DNA from: Streptomyces sp. TRM68416
GTDB taxonomy: Bacteria; Actinomycetota; Actinomycetes; Streptomycetales; Streptomycetaceae
Direction of reading: 5' to 3'
Assembly (NCBI RefSeq): GCF_014596915.1
Contig: NZ_JACVWU010000015.1
Location: forward strand, 62,001-126,000
DNA length: 64,000 bases
Below, piece by piece: positions 35,402 through 42,808 of this stretch (position 1 is its first letter; every line of letters begins with the position of its first letter). Made by a program: the position numbers and the translations under genes. The notes below the pieces were generated by a model, which saw only the letters and a program-made list of their open reading frames with translations, ran no database searches and was not told the origin of the DNA.

Positions 35402-36421
35402 TCAGCCGTTGACGGCCGGGATCACCTTCGCGCCGTACGCGTCGATGACGGCTTCCTGGGCGTCGTGCATGTCGTAGACGGCGAACTGGTCGACGCCGAG
35501 GTCACGCAGCGCGTTCAGCTTCTCGATGTGCTTCTCGACGGGGCCGATGACGCAGAACCGGTCGACGATCTCGTCGGGCACGAACGCGGTGTCGGGGTTG
35601 TCGGCGCGTCCGTGGTGGGAGTAGTCGTAGCCCTCGCGGGCCTTGATGTAGTCGGTGAGTTCCTCGGGCACGGCGGCCGAGTGCGCGCCGTACTTGGCGA
35701 CCAGGTCGGCGACGTGGTTGCCGACCATCCCGCCGAACCAGCGGCACTGCTCGCGCGCGTGGGCGAGCGCCTCGGGCGAGTCGTCCTCGGTGACGTAGGC
35801 CGGGGCGGCGACGCAGATCTTCACCTCGGCGGGGTCGCGTCCGGCGGCCGCCGCCGCGTCCTTCACCGCCTTGACCATGTACTCGGTGAGATACAGGTCG
35901 GACAGCTGGAGGATGAACCCGTCGGCCTCCTCGCCGGTCATCTTCAGCGCCTTGGGGCCGTACGCGGCCATCCATACGGGGAGTCGGGCGTCCTCCTTGA
36001 TCCAGGGGAACTTCACGACCGTACCGCCGAGGTCGGCCTCCTGGCCGGAGCCGAGCGCGCGGATGACCTTCATGGCCTGGCTGATGCGGGCCAGCGTGTT
36101 GGGTGTTCGGCCCGCGACGCGCATCGCGGAGTCGCCGCGGCCGATGCCGCACACCGTGCGGTTGCCGAACATGTCGTTGAGGGTGGCGAAGGTGGAGGCG
36201 GTGACCTCCCAGGTGCGGGTGCCCGGGTTGGTGACCATCGGGCCGACCGTCAACTTCGTTGTGTTCGACAGGATCTGACTGTAGATCACGAACGGCTCCT
36301 GCCAGAGCACGGCGGAGTCGAAGGTCCAGCCGTAGGTGAAGCCGTTGCGTTCGGCCCGCTGCATCAGGTCGATGACCTTGGAGGCCGGCGGGTCGGTCTG
36401 CAGGACGAGTCCGAAGTCCAT
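35402..36421 (-). CDS. LLM-class oxidoreductase (F420-dependent type)
   Basis: A 339-residue luciferase-like TIM barrel of the actinobacterial group annotated as F420-dependent. MDFGLVLQTDPP opens the barrel; TWEVTASTFATLNDMFGNR and CGIGRGDSAMR bind the cofactor phosphate region. It is embedded between dihydropyrimidinase (11 bases upstream) and the NCS1 permease. It may perform a redox step on the pyrimidine ring, since no classical dihydropyrimidine dehydrogenase gene is present here; that role is inferred. Flavin or F420 use cannot be told with certainty. Confidence 0.82.
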   Translation of the reverse strand: MDFGLVLQTDPPASKVIDLMQRAERNGFTYGWTFDSAVLWQEPFVIYSQILSNTTKLTVGPMVTNPGTRTWEVTASTFATLNDMFGNRTVCGIGRGDSAMRVAGRTPNTLARISQAMKVIRALGSGQEADLGGTVVKFPWIKEDARLPVWMAAYGPKALKMTGEEADGFILQLSDLYLTEYMVKAVKDAAAAAGRDPAEVKICVAAPAYVTEDDSPEALAHAREQCRWFGGMVGNHVADLVAKYGAHSAAVPEELTDYIKAREGYDYSHHGRADNPDTAFVPDEIVDRFCVIGPVEKHIEKLNALRDLGVDQFAVYDMHDAQEAVIDAYGAKVIPAVNG

Positions 36422-36432
36422 GGGCGCCACTC

Positions 36433-37836
36433 CTAGTTGAGGTACTGACAGGTGGAGCGCGGGGTGTAGACGCCGTGACCCGCGCGTCCGGTGTACTCCC
36501 GCTCGGTGATGACGGGTTCGCCGCGCGAGAGGACCGTCTCGACGCGGCCCGTGACGCGCTTGCCCTCGTACGCCGAGTAGTCGACGTTCATGTGGTGCGT
36601 CTCGGCGGAGACGGTCTGCTCGGCGTGCGGGTCGTAGATGACGACGTCGGCGTCGGCGCCCGGCGCGATCGTGCCCTTCTTCGGGTACATCCCGAACATC
36701 CGGGCCGGGGTGGCGCAGGCGATCTCGATCCAGCGGCGGCGCGAGATGTGCCCGTCGACGACGGCCTGGTGGAGCAGGTCCATGCGGTTCTCGACGCCCG
36801 GAAGGCCGTTGGGGATCTTGGAGAAGTCGCCTCGGCCGAGCTCCTTCTGGCCCACGAAGCAGAAGGGGCAGTGGTCGGTGGAGACCACCTGGAGGTCGTT
36901 GGTGCGCAGGCCCCGCCAGAGCTTGGCCTGGTGCTCCTTGGGGCGCAGCGGCGTCGAGCACACGTACTTGGAGCCCTCGAAGTCGGGCTCGGCGAGATTG
37001 TCGGTGGACAGGAACAGGTACTGCGGGCAGGTCTCGCCGAAGACGTTGAGTCCCTCGTCGCGCGCCCGCGCCAGCTCGGCCACTGCCTCCATGGCCGAGA
37101 CGTGCACGACGTACAGCGGAGCCCCCGCGACCTGCGCGAGTTTGATGGCGCGGTGGGTGGCCTCGGCCTCCAGCAGCGCCTTGCGGACCTCGCCGTGGTA
37201 GCGCGGGTCGGTCTCGCCGCGCGCCAGCGCCTGTTCCACCAGGACGTCGATGGCGATGCCGTTCTCGGCATGCATCATGATCAGGCCGCCGTTCTCGGCG
37301 GAGCGCTGCATGGCGCGCAGGATCTGGCCGTCGTCACTGTAGAAGACGCCCGGGTAGGCCATGAACTGCTTGAAGGAGGTCACGCCCTCCTCGACGAGCA
37401 GGTCCATCTCCTTGAGCGTGTCCTGGTTCACGTCGGAGACGATCATGTGGAAGCCGTAGTCGATCGCGCAGTTGCCCTCGGCCTTGGCGTGCCAGGCGTC
37501 CAGGCCCTCGCGCAGGCTGTGCCCGACGCTCTGCACGGCGAAGTCCACGATGGTCGTCGTACCGCCCCAGGCGGCGGCCCGGGTGCCGGTCTCGAAGGTG
37601 TCGGAGGCGAACGTGCCGCCGAACGGCAGTTCCATGTGAGTGTGGACGTCGACCCCGCCCGGGATGACGTACTTCCCGGTGGCGTCGATCGTCCGCTCGG
37701 CCGTCCAGGCCTCGGCGGCCGGGGTGCCGGACGCGGCGAGGGCGGCGACACGGCCGTCCTCGATCAGGACGTCGGCGTGGATCTCGTCGGACGCGGTGAT
37801 GACGAGACCACCGCGGATCACGGTACGGCTGCTCAT
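36433..37836 (-). CDS. hydA: Dihydropyrimidinase / D-hydantoinase
   Basis: A 467-residue amidohydrolase opening dihydrouracil to N-carbamoyl-beta-alanine or hydantoins to N-carbamoyl amino acids. The binuclear zinc site is complete: His65-x-His67 in DVHTHME, carboxylated Lys156 in SFKQFMAYPG, MMHAENG, YVVHVSAM and STDHCPF. Length is normal. It lies in one leftward run with beta-ureidopropionase upstream and the LLM oxidoreductase downstream, so the pathway uracil or hydantoin to beta-alanine is well supported. Confidence 0.93.
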   Translation of the reverse strand: MSSRTVIRGGLVITASDEIHADVLIEDGRVAALAASGTPAAEAWTAERTIDATGKYVIPGGVDVHTHMELPFGGTFASDTFETGTRAAAWGGTTTIVDFAVQSVGHSLREGLDAWHAKAEGNCAIDYGFHMIVSDVNQDTLKEMDLLVEEGVTSFKQFMAYPGVFYSDDGQILRAMQRSAENGGLIMMHAENGIAIDVLVEQALARGETDPRYHGEVRKALLEAEATHRAIKLAQVAGAPLYVVHVSAMEAVAELARARDEGLNVFGETCPQYLFLSTDNLAEPDFEGSKYVCSTPLRPKEHQAKLWRGLRTNDLQVVSTDHCPFCFVGQKELGRGDFSKIPNGLPGVENRMDLLHQAVVDGHISRRRWIEIACATPARMFGMYPKKGTIAPGADADVVIYDPHAEQTVSAETHHMNVDYSAYEGKRVTGRVETVLSRGEPVITEREYTGRAGHGVYTPRSTCQYLN

Positions 37837-37918
37837 GCTCCCTCTCCTGGTGTCGTGCGAGTCGGTCGGTGCCGCCGGTCCGGCCCCGGTGTGCCGGACC
37901 GACGGACGTCTCGGTCGG

Positions 37919-38761
37919 CTACGGAGCGGTCAGTGGCCCGTACGCGTCGGGACGGCGGTCCCGGTAGAACTGCCAGCGGTCGCGGACCTCGCGCAGCTTG
38001 GCCATGTCCAGGTCGCGGACGACGAGTTCGGTCTCCTTGTCGGAGGCGACCTCGCCGACGAACTGGGCCTCCGGGTCGACGAAGTAGGTCGTCCCGTAGA
38101 AGTCGTTGTCGCCCAGTTCCTCGACCCCGACCCGGTTGATGGCGCCGACGAAGTACTCGTTGGCGACGGCCGCCGCCGGCTGCTCCAGCCGCCACAGGTA
38201 GGCGGACAGGCCGCGCGAGGTGGCCGACGGGTTGAACACGATCTCGGCGCCCGCCAGGCCCAGTGCCCGCCAGCCCTCCGGGAAGTGCCGGTCGTAGCAG
38301 ATGTACACGCCGATCCTGCCCACGGCGGTGTCGAAGACCGGCCAGCCGCTGTTGCCGGGACGGAAGTAGAACTTCTCCCAGAATCCCGGGACTTGGGGGA
38401 TGTGGTGCTTGCGGTACTTGCCGAGGTAGGAGCCGTCGGCGTCGATCACGGCCGCGGTGTTGTAGAGGACGCCGGGCTGCTCCTCCTCGTACATCGGCAG
38501 GACCAGGACGATGCCCAGTTCCTTGGCGAGCGCCTGGAACCGCTTGACGACGGGGCCGTCCGGGATCGCCTCCGCGTACTCGTAGAACGCCTTGTCCTGG
38601 ACCTGGCAGAAGTAGGGCCCGTAGAACAGCTCCTGGAAGCACAGGACTTGAGCTCCCTGGGCGGCCGCGTCGCGGGCCGCCTGCTCGTGCACCTGGATCA
38701 TCGACTCCTTGTCGCCCGTCCACGCGGTCTGGAAGAGGGCGGCGCGGATCACTCTGCTCAT
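37919..38761 (-). CDS. Nitrilase-superfamily N-carbamoyl-beta-alanine amidohydrolase (paralogue 1)
   Basis: A 280-residue carbon-nitrogen hydrolase. Catalytic triad Glu44 (CFQELFYGPYF), Lys118 (GKYRKHHIP) and Cys155 (VYICYDRHFPEGW). It splits N-carbamoyl-beta-alanine into beta-alanine, CO2 and ammonia. It is closely related over its full length to the protein encoded at 41808, also 280 residues. First gene of the run leading to hydA; its upstream region carries two direct repeats that may bind the PucR protein. Confidence 0.9.
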   Translation of the reverse strand: MSRVIRAALFQTAWTGDKESMIQVHEQAARDAAAQGAQVLCFQELFYGPYFCQVQDKAFYEYAEAIPDGPVVKRFQALAKELGIVLVLPMYEEEQPGVLYNTAAVIDADGSYLGKYRKHHIPQVPGFWEKFYFRPGNSGWPVFDTAVGRIGVYICYDRHFPEGWRALGLAGAEIVFNPSATSRGLSAYLWRLEQPAAAVANEYFVGAINRVGVEELGDNDFYGTTYFVDPEAQFVGEVASDKETELVVRDLDMAKLREVRDRWQFYRDRRPDAYGPLTAP

Positions 38762-38819
38762 CGGGACCTCCGGTCGCTCGGTGTGCGAGAACAGTAGGAA
38801 GTCCGCGAGCGGGCTTTGA

Positions 38820-38866
38820 GTTGCACCGTGTCACGTCTGCGGGCGCCCGGCGTGCCACGGTGTCAC
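38820..38866 (-). promoter_or_regulatory. Direct-repeat operator candidate upstream of the hydA operon
   Basis: GTTGCACCGTGTCAC (38820-38834) and GTGCCACGGTGTCAC (38852-38866) start 32 bases apart, about three helical turns, and match in 12 of 15 positions. They precede the leftward nitrilase start at 38761. CCCATGTTTCA also occurs twice, 31 bases apart (38878, 38909). Confidence 0.5.
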
Positions 38867-38916
38867 CCTGCCGTGAGCCCATGTTTCACCACCGTTTTCC
38901 CAGGTCGTCCCATGTT

Positions 38917-40482
38917 TCAGCCCTGTTGCGCGTCATGTGCGAGGAGCGCGATGTGCACCGACGCCGCCTGTTCGAAGTCGTCGAGGTCGACGCCGAGGCG
39001 CGTCTGTATGGCCTCCAGCCGGCGGTAGAGGGCGGGCCGGGAGACGTGGTGGAGCTGGGCGGTGCGGGACTTGTTGCGGCCGGTCGCGAGGTAGGTCCGC
39101 AGGACGGCGAGCAGGTCGTCCCCGTCGCCGCACAGCAGCCCGTCCAACTCCCGCTCCGCGAACGACTGCACGTGCGGGTCGTCGCGCAGCAGCCGGATCA
39201 GGCCGCGCAGATGTACGTCCTTGAGGCGGACGACGGCCGGGAGGTCGAGCGCCCCCGAGGCGACGGCGTCCGCGACATGCCGGGCCTCGCGCATTCCGGC
39301 GGGAACGTCGTCCCAGGCGGTCCTCGGGTCGGCGGCGGCCACGACCGTCCGGGTGAGCCGGGCCGCGAAGTTGGCCGTGAGCACGGCCGCGTCCTGGTCC
39401 CGGGCCAGGCTCAGCAGTACGGCGGTGGCCCCGTCGGCCAGTTCGGCGACCAGGCCGGGCAGCCCCAGCAGCCGCAGCACGCGGTCGAGTTCGGCCGGAT
39501 CGCCGTCGCGTACGACCAGCGGCACGAAGGTGCGCCGGTTGACCGGCAGTCCGGCGGCCCGCGCGCGGGGCAGCAGGTGCCGGGCCGGTACGACCCCGCT
39601 GACCAGGTCGGTGAGGAGGTCCTGCGCGGACTGCTCCTCCCAGGTGCAGGCGGAGTTGCCGCCGAGCATGCGGTGCAGGACGAGGGCCTCGGCCGCGCGG
39701 TCGGCGAGCAGCCGTCCGGTGGCGGTGTCGCCGCGGTAGCCGCACAGCATGATCTGGCCCCAGCGTTCGCCGCGGCCGCCGAGTTCGGCGCGGATCCAGC
39801 CGTCGCCCTCACTACCTCCCCCCGTGCCCGAAAGGCCCGGGTGGTGCCCCCACGCCTGACGGGCGATGCGCTCCCAGTCGCGCAGCACGTCCTCCACGGC
39901 CGACCGCTCCCCCGCGGTGGCCAGGACGCGGTGCGCGAGGTTGGTGACGACGACGGGACAGGCGCTGTGCTGGGCGACCTCGTCGAGCAGGCGCTGGAGC
40001 GGGACGCCCGCGGTGATCAGGCCGGTGAGGGCGGTCCGCACCGACTCCGACAGGCTGACGGCGGCGAACTTCCGCCGCACCAGCCGGGACTGGACCTCCT
40101 CGGTCAGCTCGGCGAAGGGGAAGGGCCGGTGCAGCACGACCATGGGCAGCCCGCACCGTTCGGCCGCGCGGCGCATCACGTCCGGCGCGGACGGGAAGGC
40201 GCGGCCGAGTCCCAGGACGACGGCCGCCGCCTCCGCGCGGTGCAGGGACCGGATGTACTCGGCCTGCTTGTCCTCGTCACCGGCGAGCAGCACCCCGGTG
40301 GTGAGGACCATCTCGCCGCCGGTGAGCATCACGCCGACGTCGGCGGCCTCCGCCACGTGCACCCAGCGCACGGCCCGGTCGAGCTGGCCGGCGCCGGCCA
40401 CCACCTCGGGCTCCCCGGCCAGCACCCGCTCCAGGGTGAGGACCTGACGGACCGACAGGGCGGGTTCCAGGGTGGTGGCCAT
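38917..40482 (-). CDS. PucR-family transcriptional regulator
   Basis: A 521-residue regulator with the PucR layout: an N-terminal purine-catabolism ligand domain (about 10-130, with VRWVHVAEAADVG and TGGEMVLTTG), a central GGDEF-like/CdaR domain, and a C-terminal HTH (ATGRNKSRTAQLHHVSRPAL then YRRLEAIQTRLGVDLDD). PucR proteins respond to purine or pyrimidine breakdown products. It sits in the middle of the catabolic locus and probably controls the operons on both sides. ATG with an AAGGGAAG region upstream. Confidence 0.9.
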   Translation of the reverse strand: MATTLEPALSVRQVLTLERVLAGEPEVVAGAGQLDRAVRWVHVAEAADVGVMLTGGEMVLTTGVLLAGDEDKQAEYIRSLHRAEAAAVVLGLGRAFPSAPDVMRRAAERCGLPMVVLHRPFPFAELTEEVQSRLVRRKFAAVSLSESVRTALTGLITAGVPLQRLLDEVAQHSACPVVVTNLAHRVLATAGERSAVEDVLRDWERIARQAWGHHPGLSGTGGGSEGDGWIRAELGGRGERWGQIMLCGYRGDTATGRLLADRAAEALVLHRMLGGNSACTWEEQSAQDLLTDLVSGVVPARHLLPRARAAGLPVNRRTFVPLVVRDGDPAELDRVLRLLGLPGLVAELADGATAVLLSLARDQDAAVLTANFAARLTRTVVAAADPRTAWDDVPAGMREARHVADAVASGALDLPAVVRLKDVHLRGLIRLLRDDPHVQSFAERELDGLLCGDGDDLLAVLRTYLATGRNKSRTAQLHHVSRPALYRRLEAIQTRLGVDLDDFEQAASVHIALLAHDAQQG

Positions 40483-40527
40483 GACGTGACTTCCCTTGCT
40501 GGCTGCTGAAGGCTCCTGTGCAGACTG

Positions 40528-41811
40528 CTACTGAAGGCTCCGCAGAGCGCCTTCGAGGATCGCGGCGCCCTCCTCGGCCTCCGCGACGGACAGGGACAGG
40601 GGCGGGGCGACGCGCAGGGCGCTGGTGCGGTGGCCGCCGCCCTTGCCGATGAGGAGCCCGCCCGCGCGGGCCGCCTCCAGGACGGCGCTCGCGGCCTCCG
40701 GGTCGGCCTGGTCCGTGCCGGGTTTGACCAGCTCGATGCCGATCATCAGGCCCCGGCCGCGCACCTCGCGCACGTGCGGGACCTGTGCGGCGACGGCCCG
40801 CAGCCGTTCGATGAGCAGCCCGCCGACCCGCCGGGCGTTGCCCTGAAGGTCGTGTTCCAGCAGGTACGCCAGGTTGGCGAGGCCCGCCGCCATGGTGACC
40901 TGGGTGCCGCCGAACGTGGAAATGCTGTTGGCGTCCAGGCAGTTCATGATCTCGGCGCGGGCGACGACGCCGCCGATGGACATGCCGTTGCCGATGCCCT
41001 TGGCGAAGGTGAGGATGTCCGGCGGCCCCGAGGCGCCGTGCGCCTGCCAGCCCCAGAAGTGGTCGCCGGTGCGGCCCCAGCCGGTCTGCACCTCGTCGGC
41101 GATCCAGAGGATGCCGCGCTCGGCGAGCACCTCGCGGAAGGCGGCGTAGAGGCCGTCCGGCGGGGAGGTGAAGCCGCCGACGCCCTGGATCGGCTCGGCG
41201 ATCAGGGCGGCGGGCGGGCGGGTGTGGCCGAGCAGGTCGGTCAGGTCCTCGACGCAGGCCGCGATGAACTCGGCGTCGCTCAGCGCGGCGTAGGGGCCGC
41301 GGGTGCGGACGCCGCCGTGGACGTAGAGCGTCTGGAGGGGGGAGAGGGAGGTGGGGGACCAGCCGCGGTTGCCGGTGATGCCGACCGCGCTGAAGGAACG
41401 GCCGTGGTAGCTGTTGCGCATGGCCAGGATCGTGTTGCTGCGCCGGTGGGTGGTGGCCAGCAGCAGGGCGGTGTCGTTGGCCTCGGTGCCGGAGGTGGTG
41501 AAGAAGACGCGGGCGTCCGGGATGCCGCTCAACTGGGCGATGCGCTCGGCGAGTTCGACCATCGGGCGGTTGAGGTAGAGGGTCGAGGAGTGGATGATCC
41601 GCCCGGCCTGCTCGCTCACCGCCTTGGTGACCTCGGGCAGGGCGTGCGCGGTCATGGTGGTGAGGATGCCGCCGAAGAAGTCGAGGTACTTGTTGCCCTC
41701 GGCGTCCCAGACGTGGCGGCCCTCGCCGTGGGTGATCTCCAGCGGGTCCTCGTAGTAGAGGGCGAGCCAGTCGGGCAGGACGGAACGGTGACGTGCGTAC
41801 AGGTCGCTCAC
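40528..41811 (-). CDS. Class III PLP aminotransferase, likely beta-alanine--pyruvate type
   Basis: A 427-residue fold-type I omega-aminotransferase (AGXT2-like). FTTSGTEANDTAL near 105, LWIADEVQTGWGRTG near 235 and the PLP lysine in LTFAKGIGNG near 264. In this setting it should take beta-alanine, or its methyl homologue from thymine, to malonate semialdehyde. The GTG start overlaps the stop of the second nitrilase as GTGA, so ureidopropionase and transaminase steps are coupled. GAAGGA lies about 11 bases before the start. Confidence 0.88.
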   Translation of the reverse strand: MSDLYARHRSVLPDWLALYYEDPLEITHGEGRHVWDAEGNKYLDFFGGILTTMTAHALPEVTKAVSEQAGRIIHSSTLYLNRPMVELAERIAQLSGIPDARVFFTTSGTEANDTALLLATTHRRSNTILAMRNSYHGRSFSAVGITGNRGWSPTSLSPLQTLYVHGGVRTRGPYAALSDAEFIAACVEDLTDLLGHTRPPAALIAEPIQGVGGFTSPPDGLYAAFREVLAERGILWIADEVQTGWGRTGDHFWGWQAHGASGPPDILTFAKGIGNGMSIGGVVARAEIMNCLDANSISTFGGTQVTMAAGLANLAYLLEHDLQGNARRVGGLLIERLRAVAAQVPHVREVRGRGLMIGIELVKPGTDQADPEAASAVLEAARAGGLLIGKGGGHRTSALRVAPPLSLSVAEAEEGAAILEGALRSLQ

Positions 41812-42650
41812 GGCTGCACCAGTCCTTCGTAGGCGTCGGGGCGGCGGTCGCGGTAGAACGCCCACTGCTGTCGCACCTCTTCGATGACGTCGAAGTCGAG
41901 GTCGCGGACGAGGAGTTCCTCCTTGGTGTCGCTGGCGGTCCCGCCCACGAACTGTCCGCGCGGGTCGACGAAGTAGCTCGTCCCGTAGAAGTCGTTGTCG
42001 CCGTACTCCTCGACGCCGACGCGGTTGATCGCGGCCACGAAGTACTCGTTGGCGACGGCCGCCGCAGGCTGCTCAAGGCGCCACAGGTAGGAGGACAGGC
42101 CGCGGTGGGTGGCGGACGGGTTGTAGACCAACTGGGCGCCGTTCAGACCGAGTTGCCGCCAGCCCTCCGGGAAGTGCCGGTCGTAGCAGATGTAGACGCC
42201 CACCTTGCCGACGGCGGTGTCGAAGACGGGCCAGCCGGCGTTGCCCGGTTTGAAGTAGTACTTCTCCCAGAAGCCCTTGACCTGGGGGATGTGGTGCTTG
42301 CGGTACTTGCCGAGGTACGAGCCGTCCGCGTCGATCACGGCCGCGGTGTTGTAGTAGAAGCCGGACTGCTCGATCTCGAAGACCGGGACGACGATCACCA
42401 TGCCCGTCTCGCGCGCCAGCTCCTGCATACGACGCACGGTCGGCCCGTCGGGCACCGGTTCGGCCCACCGGTAGTGCTCCGGCTCCTGCACCTGACAGAA
42501 GTAGGGGGCGTTGAAGACTTCCTGGAACCCGATGACCTTGGCGCCCTGACGGGCCGCCTCGCGGGCGTGCTCCTCGTGTTTCGCCACCATGGACTCGGTG
42601 TCGCCGGTCCAGGTGGCCTGGACCAGGGCGGCGCGTACGACGTTGGCCAT
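41808..42650 (-). CDS. Nitrilase-superfamily N-carbamoyl-beta-alanine amidohydrolase (paralogue 2)
   Basis: A 280-residue homologue of the protein at 37919 with the same triad: Glu44 (GFQEVFNAPYF), Lys118 and Cys155. The two share the motifs KYRKHHIPQV and GVYICYDRHFPEGWR and an identical length, so they come from a duplication. Differences cluster in the N-terminal 100 residues and after 230. Here it is coupled to the aminotransferase. The pair may divide substrates (N-carbamoyl-beta-alanine versus N-carbamoyl-beta-aminoisobutyrate or carbamoyl amino acids), which is speculative. Confidence 0.9.
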   Translation of the reverse strand: MANVVRAALVQATWTGDTESMVAKHEEHAREAARQGAKVIGFQEVFNAPYFCQVQEPEHYRWAEPVPDGPTVRRMQELARETGMVIVVPVFEIEQSGFYYNTAAVIDADGSYLGKYRKHHIPQVKGFWEKYYFKPGNAGWPVFDTAVGKVGVYICYDRHFPEGWRQLGLNGAQLVYNPSATHRGLSSYLWRLEQPAAAVANEYFVAAINRVGVEEYGDNDFYGTSYFVDPRGQFVGGTASDTKEELLVRDLDFDVIEEVRQQWAFYRDRRPDAYEGLVQP

Positions 42651-42680
42651 GAGCTGCTCCTTCGACGGGACGTCAGAGCC

Positions 42681-42707
42681 TCTACGCCCGTAGACGCAGG
42701 CCGTAGA
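42681..42707. promoter_or_regulatory. CGTAGA half-site cluster upstream of the nitrilase-aminotransferase operon
   Basis: TCTACG-CC-CGTAGA (42681-42694) is a perfect 6+2+6 palindrome; a third half-site CGTAGA follows at 42702-42707. It lies 31-57 bases ahead of the leftward ATG at 42650, a usual place for an operator. Confidence 0.45.
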
Positions 42708-42808
42708 GGGACGAACGTAAGCCTCCCGGACAGGCTTGCCAAGACCATCGTCGTTAACCCGCTGAGTCGATCGGGTTTCACACTCCTGCGGGTGAGCGAC
42801 ACACCCGG

